From positions 23,706,527 to 23,770,526 of the forward strand of contig OX485808.1 of assembly GCA_950295325.1 (NCBI GenBank): 64,000 nucleotides of DNA, given 5' to 3'. Below are positions 11,804-24,473 of the stretch, one piece after another. Made by a program: the position numbers and the translations under genes. Under the pieces are notes generated by a model. The model saw nothing but the letters and a program-made list of their open reading frames with translations, did not search any database and had not been told where the DNA came from. Each line of letters begins with the position of its first letter. Within the stretch, counting starts at the first letter, position 1. This stretch comes from Polytrichum commune. Taxonomy: Eukaryota; Streptophyta; Polytrichopsida; Polytrichales; Polytrichaceae.

Positions 11804-14246
11804 AAATATTTGCAATATGATTTGCACATGTAGTGTGCTTTTATTGGAATAAATTTCATTTCCATTTGTACTAGGTTGGTCACTATAACAATCTCTCTAT
11901 TTAGAAAAACAATAAATTTTCTAATGGAATGGTCGTTGTCAACTTTATGTACATCAAATAAGAATTTGATGGTCATTCCAAGTTGGGTTTGATGGTAAAT
12001 CTTGTCAAAATGTTATTCTACATTCTCGAAATATATTGTAATAGGTGGACCCATCACGTGGTGTCATGGAGCCCATAATTGGTAGCATGTTCTTTGCACG
12101 TACAATCTCACCTCGATACATAACCACACCTCGGTTATTTGACATATTCCCCGTCAACCAAACCTCTAGAGTTAATTTATCCCTATATTACGATTACGAT
12201 GCTTGTAATATGACATGTTTTAGGCCAATTTGTCATGTTATACATGTAATTAATGTGTACACGTGGTGTACCCACACTAAGATAATGCTATGGGATTGAG
12301 GAGTTGTTCCGAGTACGACATTGGTTTGTTGGTGGGTTAACTTAACTTAATTCAAGTAAATTGTTTGATCTTGGTTCCAAAACAGACGTTGCACTTTTGG
12401 GTGGGGGTTAAAGAATTTGAGGATTGTAACAATTGAGATGAATCTTAGGATTCGGGATGTTGTGAGCATTGTAATTGAGTGAATCCATATGAGGTGAGAG
12501 ACATGCAAGTTGTTCATGAATGTTGTTGCCACCCTTGCCCTCCTCATGAAGTAGACTACAAATAATGTATTATTTTAGGTTCAACGTTACGCTAGTGGTG
12601 CAACCAACATATTTGAAGCTGACAACTTTGAAACGAGGTTTCTTGGAGATCCAAGGAAGGGCCATATCATACAACAAAGTTGTTCCATGGATGGCACATG
12701 AGAGCTTTTAATAAAGCATCGCCTTTGAAGGTCATGTTTAACTTGGTATAACCCACATTTGAATCTTTTGAATCATGGAATCCTTTGAACCTTTGAATCT
12801 TGGAAGTGAAGAATATGTGTAGGTGATAGACAACCTATCAAAGAATATGTGCAATTGGGAGGGGAGTATTGTTGATCAATGCAAAATACAACATGGTGTA
12901 GTTGATGAATTTGGGATGAGGTAGAGAAACCCTTTGGATTTTTATTTGAAAGAACAACCAATGAACATGACTGATGTGGATGACCAACCAACACCAGTAG
13001 TCAATCTTACTCAAGCTCATGAGTGCGCCCAATTAGTATCAAGTCTTGCAATGGGGCGTTCTTTGGAAATAACAATTGTAGATGTGATGAACATGTCAAT
13101 TTTTACAGATTAATTGAATAGGACGTCAAATTCCAACATCAAAAAGCATTATGGGATGACTATATATTTTTACTTTTGTAGTGTGTGCTATGGTGAAGAC
13201 ATCATCATGCGACTGCAATTTTTTTAACTCCATATTGTGTGATGTTGGAAGCATATTTCTTTAATAGAAAAGTTTGTTCAAACTTATGTATCTTCATTGT
13301 GTATACCAACTAACATCTTAAATTGAAATAGGCCATTTTCTTGAGAAAACTTGATAGTACAACATTTGAGATTAAAATGTCATAATGTTGAGAATACAAC
13401 ATATGGAAGATATGATACTTTCTTGCACGACCAAACATGTCATCTCAAAGAAGCAGAAGAATAGTCAACCTTGTCAAAGAATTACTCCCTTTTACCCTAA
13501 GAAATCGAAGTATGTTTATCGACCTTATAGTCTTCCCTCTACCCCATTAAGTTACCGATTATTCTATGACGGTTAGATTACTACATTCTATTGGTCACAT
13601 GACTAGTAGATTCACCACTATTGAAACTGCCAATATCTATCTTTGGAAGCTCATCGGTTAGGGTCCCTATACTAGCTTGCCACCAGTCTAACTATACCAT
13701 CAATATTGTCAGGGACTTCCTTATACACTATGGTTACCAGTCAGCTCGCTCTTTCCTCTCCTATTAAGTCTTTCGGTTACCCATAACCCATGAGAATAAC
13801 TAACTAGCTATTCCCTATTTTGAGTATTGGTAGCCCTTTTCCTACTGTTGGTAATAGCATCCCTATTACCAAAAGATAGTTTCCACATTGACCACCTATC
13901 ACCTAGGAATCTCAAATTCCCAAATGTGTCAATACTCATGTGTTAGGATTTGGTGCTACCATCTATCATTAACATATAAACATGCTACTTACTCTCTACC
14001 CCCGTTTGTATCCCAAACCTCTATTCTTATGGACACACACTTTGTTAGCAATATTGGTCTTGTAGCTAGCTTAAGATCCATGATAGGGCCAACTCCACAC
14101 AATTACCAGCACACTACCTCCAACCATGCACCAAGTATGGAAGATGTTGTATGCAAAACAACCAATTCCCGACCAAAACTTCCATTGAGTTAAAGGATAC
14201 CTCTATTGAGCAAGGTTCAAGAGAATATATGAGTCCGTGTCTGAAG
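11804..14246. other. Intergenic DNA, no gene seen
   Basis: 3' flank of the membrane protein gene followed by AT-rich sequence. Frames are short (about 100 codons at most, 13888-14193) and lack domain or splice support. No arrays or terminal repeats were recognised. Confidence 0.45.
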
Positions 14247-14375
14247 AGGATTTTGGGCATAATCAGTCAAAGTCCTAGTGTTTCCAAGTCCAATTGGTTA
14301 CATGTTGCAATATGTGAGTTTCCTTCATCAATTTGAGGTATATTCTATAGATGCCTCTAAAATGATCGTATGTTA
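14247..14375 (+). repeat. Dispersed repeat family, copy 2 (plus)
   Basis: Carries GGGCATAA, CCAAGTCCAATTGGTTACAT, GAGGTATATTCTATAGAT and CTCTAAAATGAT in the same order as the copy at 3311-3475. Confidence 0.6.
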
Positions 14376-14624
14376 CGTGTATGAAAAGTGTTATTATCGG
14401 TAAAAAGCTACAGCAAAGTATAACTCCTAATACTAACCCACACTAATAGGACAATTTAGTGTAGTAGGAGAATCGCTGGATTAAAATACTAACACCACTC
14501 CCAATCTTTGCAACCGTCCTCCATGGGCATCTTAAAAGTGGACTATGTTACCATATGGGCCTACCGTGCCCAACATCAACCTATGGTGTGGATCAGTGGC
14601 CGGGAAGTTTTTGAGCATGTCTTA

Positions 14625-15122
14625 GGGTCACTTCACACACGAGTACTGAGAGCCCGTGACCATTCCACTTCAAGCACTCTCATTGGTGGAAAAGGGGCAG
14701 CCGGTCCAAGTTTGCTTCACACTATGCTTGAGGGACCAACGGAGCATGTGAATGCCAGATGGATGTCAAGTCTACACGGATTCCTACATGGCGTCAAATG
14801 GATCATGTTTCATGGTCACTTGGACTATTTCCAAAAACCACCTCTTGGAGGTAAGCTTAACACAAAACCGGGAGACCATGGCATTCCAAACGCTCACAAC
14901 CATCGATTTGTTTGATTTTATCATGTGTGAGGACCCGCATGAATAGAATTTCATTGGAATAGCATTTGGTTGAGGGCATGGTTGCATATGACTTCACACA
15001 GCTCTTGAGAGTCCGTGACTACATTATATGATTTCGGTGGTGTCTTGGGACGGCCTTTCGACACTTTCATAGGCTCTCACAATTTCATTGTCATGGCTCT
15101 TGGCTCGTGTGTGAAGTGGCCC
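14625..15122. mobile_element. Harbinger/Tourist-like MITE, 498 bp, TTA target duplication
   Basis: The left terminus is GGGTCACTTCACACACGAG. The right terminus is CTCGTGTGTGAAGTGGCCC, its inverted copy with one mismatch. Further inside, GAGAGCCCGTGAC pairs with GTCATGGCTCTTGG. TTA flanks both ends (14622-14624 and 15123-15125), the 3-bp target typical of PIF/Harbinger elements. There is no transposase. The frame at 14508-14915 crosses its boundary and is not a gene. Confidence 0.8.
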
Positions 15123-15125
15123 TTA

Positions 15126-17265
15126 GTGTCACATGCCATAATTTACTGACCCGCAATAATCCACAATAATCCACGTTCAAGATAAATCACGGGTCCACAA
15201 TGATCACACACTAGCGAGATCATTGACAATAATAGCGTAGACATAATAGTATTGATTTAGATATTGGAGCCCTTGAAATGCAATGTAAGATTACGACTTA
15301 TAAAAGAAAGATAAAAAATTAAAAAATTAACACACTCCAACATACTAATTGGTTCAAATAATAGAGATCATAAATTAAATGTGAAAGTTAATGTAGATAT
15401 CATTCTTTTGGGTTAATATGAAGAAATTGTCCACGGCATCATTTCAAGTATATCATGCATGCATATTTTGTTGTGAGCTTATGTGAGGGTGTTGACTCCA
15501 TTCAATGGTTGCCACTCCAATGTAAACATTCCATGGACATAAAACGTGTTTGTTTTGGTAAAAGTGATATTTTGTGATGCTCATGCAAGAATGACATGTG
15601 TGCTCACATCAATTGTTTAATTGAATGTTTTCACACTCTTTGATTTTTAAGGAATTATTTGCATATACACAGTTAGAAATATGGGACGATTTACATACTT
15701 CAAATGCAACGCAACTAGCCTATTATGGATTGCAAATTTTTGGCAAGAGAAATCGTGGAGGTGGTCAACTATTGAAGTTGACCATCTAGTGAATCACACA
15801 AGCATTCCACTCCCTTTTCATGTGAAATGGATTGGACAAAGGTCTTTTGTGGGGGATAAAACATGACATTTTCTTGTGCATCCCTCCCTTCAATTGTGAT
15901 AATCTAAAATTACAAACAATTGTTCATGGCCATTCCACCTATAAATAGATCATCTCCCACATTTCAAGAACATACATATAAATTCCAATATAAGCTCAGA
16001 ACTTTGTCCATGAAAATTCCACGATCAACATAGAATGAAATGCTCCCAAAATACCCTCCCCCCATAGGCTTGGGATGTTAGGGGTTAAGTATACATCTTT
16101 TACTTTCTGCATTCATTTCTTGTAAAATATGAAACACGCAATTAGTGCGAGATGATCAACAATTCGGACTCATGTCCTTAGCAACTTTCTTTGTAATTGT
16201 AGGAGCTCATATAAACATCTTATTCATTGTCAAAGTGAAGATTCTCATGCTCACTGGATGATCGTATAGGCTCCCACCCCCCAATTATGTTGTTTATTTC
16301 TTGGTCAATAGATTTAGGCAAGAAGTCCATTATTTTCTCAACACATATATTTTTGGTGTTCAATTTTAGATTCACACTCAACTATACATCACTCAAAATA
16401 TAGGTGTTTGTTTATGAACGAGCACCATCTTAGGCACATCTACCTTATTCTTCATTGTGAGCAAAGAAGATTACCATAACACAACATTAGAGAATATATA
16501 AGACTCTTGTTTTGTTGGGCTTGTAACCCAAAACTCACACATAACATGGATCCAACATTGTGTATCAATGTTATACACTTGAAACCATTAAATGTATGCT
16601 TGTGGTACATAGTGTTGGTTTTGGACTTCCCATTCTATTCATCTTCTCCAACTTCCACATGTATAATTTGGCCCTCTGTTTTTTTGACAATGAGTACAAC
16701 GTATGTTCAATGTACACCAATGTGGTTGTTGGCCATGACATTGCAATAATTGGTGTGACCTTTGACCACAACTTTGAAGTCTTTGGTATAGTCTTTGGCA
16801 TCCTATGAGCCCAAAACGGTGCCCACATGTGTGGTTACCCTCAAAAAGTTATTAGGATTTGTTCCTTTTTATTGTGATTGCTAATTCAAAACTAAAAAGA
16901 GTGTAATCCTTGGGTTTAGTGTGTTTTTGTGTTAACAAGTGATTTACGTCACTTGTGTGTTGAAAGAGAGTTAGTGTTAATTAGATTTAGTTGAAGAGAT
17001 TGTAGTTAGTACTTTTGCTATTCGGGAAGGGAATGTGAGCTTGGAGCTTTAAGGCTGGGTTAGGTGCCCGAATTGGGCTTGGAAGCTGCCCACATTGGGA
17101 CCGGGGGTTGATTGAATTAGGTTGTAGCCTTGTTAGAATCAGGTAAGTGGTAAGCCTTGCCGAGCGGAGAGAACACTGGATTTTCGGGATGGATCAGCTG
17201 CGAGGTGGTCAGGAGCGGCAGCTCGCTTCAAAGAAGCTCTCTCACTCTCTGTTTTGAGGACTGGA
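15126..17265. other. Intergenic DNA, no gene seen
   Basis: AT-rich to about 16900, then GC-rising sequence leading into a purine-rich tandem repeat. No convincing gene. Confidence 0.4.
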
Positions 17266-17510
17266 GCGAAGCTCCTGGGAGGGGATTAGAGGTTCGAAGA
17301 CCGAATGCGAGGCCCCTGGGCGGGGATTGAAGGTTGAAGGTCGAAGACTGAAGCTACTGAAATGGATTAGAGGTCGAAGACCGAATGCGAAGCTCCTGGG
17401 AGGGGATTAGAGGTTGAAGACCGAATGCGAGGCCCCTGGGCGAAGATTGAAGGCTGAAGGTCGAAGACTGAAGCTACTAAGATGGATTAGAGGTTGAAGG
17501 CTGCCGAAGC
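17266..17510. repeat. Purine-rich tandem repeat, period about 121 bp, two copies
   Basis: The block starting GCTCCTGGGAGGGGATTAGA at 17271 recurs at 17392. Each unit holds two versions of GAAGACCGAATGCGA and one GGTCGAAGACTGAAGCTACT. It probably belongs to the same LTR-like sequence as the hairpin at 17923-17982. Confidence 0.7.
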
Positions 17511-17922
17511 TATGACACCTGTACTGGTGACGGGCAGTGACGGGCTGGGCCCCGAGCCCAACAGCGCTAAACCCGGACTAAATACCAAGACTGAAGTTGA
17601 CTTAGGGTGGGGGATTGGTAGTATTAATACTATATTATAGTGTGGACTAGTTAATTAGGCTAAATGCGAAGGGTTAAAACTAGGAAATAGATTATTAGGG
17701 AATTAGGGGGCCACCAAGGGCAAGGTTGTGACATTAGGGAGTGGACCTTAGGTGGGGAATTGTGAGTGGGGTTGTGAGAGAGTGTAAGGAGAGGGTAATG
17801 ATAGAGAAGAGCATTTTTCAATGCTTGTACTCTTATTATGGAATAAAACAGTGTGCCAATATTGATGTGGAATGCGGTGGAGGTTGATGACGTCGAAGAA
17901 ATAGAATGCTGAAGGCAATGAA

Positions 17923-17982
17923 TGTGAGCTACATGCCCCCACCCGGACTACGACGCATAAGGGTGGGTGGTTTGGCCTCACA
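17923..17982. repeat. Conserved hairpin, copy 1
   Basis: CCCACCC (17938-17944) pairs with GGGTGGG (17961-17967) around the 16-nt loop GGACTACGACGCATAA. An outer TGTGAG/CTCACA pair closes the structure. An AATAAAA motif lies about 75 bp upstream. The core recurs at 20969-21022, suggesting shared origin, possibly the 3' part of an LTR. Confidence 0.65.
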
Positions 17983-17993
17983 CATCCACCAAA

Positions 17994-19037
17994 TTGTATT
18001 CCTTGGTACCATGGCAAGCCATACATTTTATGTTCACCAACATTGGAGTGTAGTGTTTTTGTGAGATTCAACGCCTAAAGGTTCGCAAAGCCCAAATTTT
18101 GGTTGTAATTTTTGTGTACATTTGGGGTGTTTGACAATTGAAATTAGATTTGGGACTCAAATGTAGGAAATGTGGGTGTAAGTGCCACATGTGCTCCCAA
18201 CATTCAAGGAAATTTGATAATTCGATACCCAACTTTTAGGCTTTCTATAACATCGTGTTTTACGCATGAAACCGTATTAGAATTGGTTTGGGGTTCGTGG
18301 CATCTATCTAACTCACTCATGATGGACAATTAAGACTCCAATATAAACAAGCCCCCTTCAATGTGAGGGTTGATTCATTCCAACTAAAACCCACTAGACT
18401 AATTTAGGGTCTTTGATGTTATTTATGGAGTGGAGACATCTTTAAAAAATGCGCATGCTTAGACATAATACCTCACTACGTTGTCACCTTCCTAATGATG
18501 AGTTTACGCAAAAACAATGTATCCATAACCAATTGGTTTCTATTCATTATCATTTCATTTAAACATGTGAATCATTGAAGGGGGGGGGATGACATTTGTA
18601 AGGGAACAAGTTGAACTCACACATAGATAGTTGCCCATAACAAGTATGGGAAATGACTCCTAGGCATGCTAGTAATTACAAGATTTAGATGCTTGCATGT
18701 CAATGGTGAAGCATTTTCACTAAAAAATGCCTACCTTAGATGTATCGGGGAACAACTCATAAATGCACAAAATGATAAAGGCAAATTTGGAACAATCTAC
18801 AAGGGTCTTACACACTCTATACTTGCTAAACATGGAGGTGCAAAGAACATACCTAGAATCAAACACAACGACTGTAACCGATCACCCACCACTATAACAT
18901 ATGCCTTATAAAAGCAACAGGTGGAGCCCATCTCAGAAGTCGAATAGAAAAAATCCCTTTGCAAGCAACACCAGTTGAAAAAAAATGGCATAAACTATCC
19001 ACAACACCACCACTGCAAAAAATATTTATTCAAAATC
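17994..19037. other. Intergenic DNA, no gene seen
   Basis: AT-rich sequence with an 8-G run near 18580. Short open frames only, no recognised repeat boundary. Confidence 0.4.
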
Positions 19038-19145
19038 CTCAGGGAGTTCACTGCGATTATATTAGAAAACAACGTGCGGGAAAATATAGGGTAATTTATA
19101 TTCACAAAAGGAAAAACTTAGAATTTTCTTAGAAGTAATATAGGT
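19038..19145 (+). mobile_element. Orphan end of the transposon family inserted in the PNL pseudogene
   Basis: About 108 bp beginning CTCAGGGAGTTCACTGCGAT match, nearly base for base, the inverted right end of the 960-bp element at 29860-30819. Similarity stops near 19145. The partner terminus was not found, so this copy is truncated or belongs to a different-sized family member. Confidence 0.7.
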
Positions 19146-19366
19146 GAGTATGTATGATAAAATTTGTATTATAAATAATATAGGCTAAATAAAAGAGCAG
19201 TGCTTGTAACACTCAGGATGACCGCATATGAAGTTGTGGTGAGCATTACAAAGCAATGGTGAACTTTTGCGGTGTATGACCTTCCTAATGAAAGCAATAG
19301 TGTTGGTCCTTAGAATATTATTATTTGGGTTTGAAGGGATTCCTAACTTGTTTGTGGTTGTAATAA

Positions 19367-20004
19367 GGGCCAAGTTCCATGTACCGGTCCGGTCCGTTCT
19401 TTTGGATGGGTGAGAAACGGGTGACATCATCCAAAAAATGGGTGATGTCACCCGTTTTTTGGAAGGGTACTTCTATGTGGGGTGCCGGTTTATTGGGATT
19501 TCCTACTTTCTAACTAAATTTGGTGATACGTAAGACATGACACTTTATGAAGGTGACCGGCAATGGAGGTCATCCTCATTGAACTTTTCATATTTGATTT
19601 GCACATCAATTTCCATACCCCTAATTGATAATTTAATTACCAATATAACTACTACATAAAATGAAATAATTATGTGTTTATTTTAAGGGAATTTAACTGT
19701 AACACCTAAATGATACCTAAATAATATTTTAAATAATAATATATTTATATTTATATTTATACCCTAGGTGACCGGCCGATCCGGTCACCATAGCTCTCTA
19801 ACCGGCACATGTCCTTCACGTTACCGTTAGGACCGCCGGTCCTTTGGCACCCGTTCTTCCACAACACAAAACGTGGGACACCCATCCATGGGGGGTACCG
19901 GTCCTTGGGTGAGAGGGATGGGCACATGGCACCACCCTCTTTTCACCGGCCCACCCATTTATTTTGAAAAACACAGACCCGGACCGGCACATGGAACTTG
20001 GCCT
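19367..20004. mobile_element. Harbinger/Tourist-like MITE, 638 bp, TAA target duplication
   Basis: The left terminus GGGCCAAGTTCCATGTACCG continues through GTCCGG. The right terminus is the inverted copy ending CATGGAACTTGGCCT. TAA flanks both sides (19364-19366 and 20005-20007). The interior holds a second palindrome near 19420-19460, CGGGTGACATCATCC facing GGGTGATGTCACCCG. No coding sequence. GC content is higher than in its surroundings. Confidence 0.8.
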
Positions 20005-20247
20005 TAAGGCCTGTCAAAGCAATTGATTCCAAGAAGTCTTGGAGAGACGAGACTTATGTATTGTCTTACATTCATTTTTTTCTAATAATAAGAAGTACCT
20101 ATCACATTAGTGTGAAGAGTTAAGAGAACTAAGTTGGCCAACCCTGAATATCACTACCGGTCATATATAGACTAAATTAGAAAACTAGAAGTAAATATGG
20201 AAGATCAATCACATGTTGAAGGGTACGGCAGAAGAGCAGAGTATACT

Positions 20248-20267
20248 GGGGGGGGGGGGGGGGGGGG
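20248..20267. repeat. Poly-G homopolymer of 20 bases
   Basis: An unbroken run of 20 G followed by 6 A. This is rare in AT-rich DNA and prone to length errors in sequencing or assembly. Confidence 0.85.
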
Positions 20268-20968
20268 AAAAAAGCGAGTGGAGCGGAAGAACTTTGGAAG
20301 TCAGTTTTCTAAAGCTAAAGCACAAAACAGAGGAGAGCAAAAGTCAGCTGGTCGAAGATTGAGCAGGGGCGTAGTTGGAGTTGTGAATCAGATCATGTAA
20401 TTCATCCTAGCGTGAGCCAGCTGCCTGAATTCTCACCCGAAGCTCCCGAACTGCATCAGGGACCTCAGAAAAATGGTGCTGCCGAATTTTATAAAGGCCA
20501 CTTACTACTGGAGGGAGGCTGAGGCCTTGGAGGCAATCGACAACCCTCTGTTGCACAATGCAGATAGCCGAAGCCTGCATTTGGTGTAAGCAGTAGCTGG
20601 TACGAGGGAGGGAGAGTTTGTTTCAGCCTCTGAAGAGGAAATGAGGAGTGTTGATTCCGACAGTGGGTTGTGGGAGTAGCCCTCTCCCTGGAAGAGGATC
20701 AGCAATTAGTAGATAGGTTAGTAACAGGGGAGTTGTAGCACTGGGTCGAATATTAGTGTGGGGTAGCTTAGGTAATGGATATGAAGTTAGATAGGTGTGT
20801 TGAAGGTTGATAAGTGATTGTGTTTTGGAAGGATTACAAGTGCAAGGAGTATTTCTAAATACTTATCACCTTGTGGTCTTTGAATAAAAGTGTGTGTTGA
20901 CATTGATATTGCTGAAGCGTTGGGTGCCTAGTCCCAAAGGCTAAGTGGGGTTGATCGAAGGCATGTGA

Positions 20969-21022
20969 GTCATAGGCTCCCACCCGGACTACGACGCATA
21001 TGGGTGGGAGTTTATGGCTGAC
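20969..21022. repeat. Conserved hairpin, copy 2
   Basis: CTCCCACCC (20977-20985) pairs with GGGTGGGAG (21002-21010) around the 16-nt loop GGACTACGACGCATAT. GTCA and TGAC close the base. An AATAAAA motif lies about 85 bp upstream, as in copy 1. The loop is the same as in copy 1 except for its last base, while the stem ends differ but still pair. Confidence 0.65.
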
Positions 21023-21029
21023 AACCTAC

Positions 21030-22897
21030 ATGAATTCCAAAAATATAGTCTAGAACATGTTGGATACTCATGACATTATTTAGTTGCATGATTTTGTTAC
21101 ATTCTATATTTAGCATGTGACATGGGCCTTCACTATCTTACCTTCATGGGAAGAATTTAGAAAATTAGAAGAAACTCACACCGGTACAAACAATGGATAG
21201 TGCTACTATGAATAATGTTGGGATGAATAATGATTCTTGCACATAGTGCTAAGAGTATACCACTCAAATTTCCAACTTCACCTTGAATGTACGGATAATA
21301 AACAAATATTCTTACTTTATTATTGGGGCCCATGGAATATAAATGACATATTTCATGGTCATGGAACCGACTCACATGGCTAAGTAATGCTATGTTTGGA
21401 ATGTGCTTGCATTTCATCTTAAGAATTTGAATTTTGAATCTAGCGACAATGTTAAAAATCGTCTCCAAACTCTCATTCCAAGCTTGTGGTTGTTGATTTT
21501 AGAAGTAAAGCAAAGCACTCGTTAGGTTGATTACATTATGTGTGAACTCCCCACTCATACTATCATAAACAAAGATGTTGTTATTTACGCTAGAATACCA
21601 TAGTTAAAAGATACCAATGGGTGTATTTCCAAATATTTTGCCAACCTCACCACTCACAAGTTACTGCTCATCGCTCATTGCTCACAACTCACATGTTCCC
21701 ACTCCCATGTCCAAAGAGACACACTTTCCTTATCGTCTCAATCACTAAGAATGAATAAGTTTACGGTACATTCCCAAGACCGTGATCTTACAAGAAAAGA
21801 AAAAATAACGCCCGTACTATGTACCGGCATGAATGTGAGCCCGTTAACCCAATGCTGATCATGTTACCCATGATGCAGTATGGGGCGTTATGCCTCTTAG
21901 CTATTTCCTCATCTGCGACGCAGATCTTACAACTTAATTCTCAAACATGCATTTGTGAGTCATGTAGTCTATTGGAACTCCAAAACAAACCTAGTTTGAT
22001 CTCATGTAATCATATGTGGCATTTATAACACCGAAGCCATTACTACAAAAGCCTAATCTTATTGTTCAATCAAGAAGTTCATCGTAGCTCTATAAGTTGT
22101 ACTAGCCATCAGAATTGGCACTTAAAAGATTTTGCTTGGGCAATGGCAGAATACACCAAGGGCCAATTCTCCTTGAGGCCGATTGCATGAAATTTCAGCC
22201 CCTTTTGGGTTGGAGGCCGGCCTCAACTACACATTATAATAAGATTATAATGGGGGCCAATTTTCCCATATGTGAAGGCCTTAGGGCCAAGAAGCTAGGC
22301 CGATTCAATAAATCTAGCATAATCCAACGGATCTAGCATAATCTAGCATAGATCCATTCATATTTCCACATAATCCAATGGATTTAGTTCGCTAAAAAAA
22401 TCATTTTTATTTTTATTTTTATTTTTTTAATATTGAAATTTGACATTGGCCCCGAGGCCAAGAATTGGCCTTCCATTTTGGGTGCACCCAATTCAATGAG
22501 CTCGGGTCGTGTCATACCATGCATTTTTTGATAAAAAATTTCATACCACCAAATCGGCCCGACCTCTAGGTGTAAAGGGATAGGGGCCGATTTCAGCCTT
22601 TTGGCCAATCACAAGTGAGGATTTCAAGCCTCTTACACAACGAATTGGCCCGGCCTCTAGGTGTAAAGCGGCCCTAACTACGAGAGGGCATCAGAGTAAG
22701 CCCCACCATATGATATCCCACTAGGACGTAAACTTCTGAAGTTATGTTGAAGTCCCTCATGGTGGGACTGCAACAAGAGTATGTGGGCACGCATTCCATC
22801 ACCAAGTTTGTCTGAATCAGCTATTGTTGATCTTAATTCTTTTCCTCAAAAGAAGGGTTGTTGAATTGCGTTTGCAAGCCTAGATCTTCTTTCACCT
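21030..22897. other. Intergenic DNA, no gene seen
   Basis: AT-rich, then 22100-22690 with several GGCCGATT / AATCGGCC motifs and a repeated CGGCCTCTAGGTGTAAAG-like block (near 22560 and 22650). No convincing ORF. Confidence 0.4.
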
Positions 22898-23328
22898 AAG
22901 GTGGAAATATCATAACCCGTGAAAATAAGGTGATTCGTATTGAAGATCTGTTCTGACAATCATGTGATCATTTTCCAAGATAGACGAGACGATTTCATGA
23001 AAAATGCAAGTTGTTTCATAATTTTCTACCCTATACAAAAAAAAAAAAAGCTACAATTTTTCAAAGTGGAAAGTTGTCCCAATCCCCTACTCATTCACTA
23101 CATTCTCCCTACACCGAACACGGTGCTCCGCATTTCCATACAGAACATCGCCTAAATCGGTTACCTCATGAGTACATTAACACTTGACTCCCATTGGCTA
23201 CACTAAGTGTGCACGCATTGAAGTTGCCGCCGAGGCATTGATCGGTTTTAGAAATGGCACTTCACCATTATGACGGCCGTCTAGTGCACGGCTAGAGGGT
23301 GGTTAACGGGTTATGATATTTCTACCTT
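22898..23328. mobile_element. Small TIR element, 431 bp
   Basis: A 23-bp block, AAGGTGGAAATATCATAACC plus CGT (22898-22920), is present in inverted form at 23306-23328 with one mismatch. The flanks are CTAA and TTAA-like, so a target duplication is not clear. No coding sequence. Probably a MITE. Confidence 0.55.
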
Positions 23329-23634
23329 AAAGCTTGTCTGCAAATCTAAAGCTACATTGCGACTAATCGTGCCTTTGTAATGGGTTGAATTCAATCCCTC
23401 CGCAACCAATCTATCCCCATCATCAAGGGTTGAAGGTGCTTGATCACCCTTTTTCGTAGCTAGATTCTCGGGGAGGTCACTAGCAAAAATCGCATAAACA
23501 ACATGCGATACAAAAATAGGGTCTAATATATTCATTGTAGATAAATTTGGCGAAAAATGTACATATAATATAGGGAGTTTTAAAATAGTGAAACATGTTT
23601 ACATGGAAAACACCATCACATATAATGGCCTCTT

Positions 23635-24473
23635 TTATCTAGTCAGTACATGTAAAATAACGTGGAAACAATTACTAGGGGTAGTGGGTTTAGGGTAGGG
23701 TCTGTGCTTGTGGATGAAAAGAGGTAATTTTTTGTTGAAAACGCTTGGATGGATGAGTTCCCCCAAGGCTATGAGGTTGCTCAATCCGGAGGGAAACACT
23801 TCCAATGTCTCACACCCCCACATGATAAGTTTTTCCAAACATGTCAACGTTCCAAATCCTTCGGGCACGTGTTTCAAAGCGCAACATTGATGAAACCATA
23901 GCTCCTCCAAGCCTATGAGATTGCTTAATCCAAACGGAAACACTTCCAATGCCTCACACTTCATAATTTTAAGTTTTTTTAAAGATTTGAATCTTGCAAA
24001 GCCATTGGGAATTTTTATCAACGTTTGGCAATCATAAATTTGCAAACATTCTAGAAATACCATATGGTCAATTTCAAAGATAAAATTTTCAAGGTTAACA
24101 CAATTTACTAGTAGTATGCTTTTGAGACAAGGAAGAGTGAATGAACTTAATGGACTAAAATCAAGAAAATCACAATCATAGATTTGTAAAACACACATTT
24201 GATGTAGAAATGTTTGAGCAATGTTCCAAAACTTGTGGGCGAAAGTCTTTTGTTCTTTAATAGACTTGTCTTTTTCAAGTGAAATGTGGATCTTCAACCA
24301 TCGTAGTTGGATAAACTGCTTTAAAATATCAAAAAGAACATCCACATCATCACAATTTTGAACGCTCAATAATCGAAGGTTTGGCACGTATTTCATCTTA
24401 AAACTCCCCTCATATGTGGACTTATGCTCAAGCCTTTCAAATGACATGCCTTGTACACGTTCTATGTGCTGCA
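23635..24473 (-). pseudogene. PNL pseudogene: leucine-rich-repeat exon (C-terminal part)
   Basis: An acceptor (GCATGCAG on the minus strand) opens this exon at 24473 and it runs to a stop at 23635. The peptide shows LRRs of the plant NLR type, for example LKKLKIMKCEALEVFPFGLS and LEKLIMWGCETLEVFPSGLS, spaced about 24 residues apart. The sensor half of the gene is therefore present and open, even though upstream parts are broken. It follows the NB-ARC part across an expanded intron of about 3 kb. Confidence 0.75.

Noticed and set aside
16804-17976. Possible solo LTR bounded by CATCC on both sides
   Set aside because: The 5-bp match can occur by chance and the putative start is TATG, not TG. 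The other hairpin copy has a similar weak candidate (ACCTA at 20097 and 21024) with a TC start.
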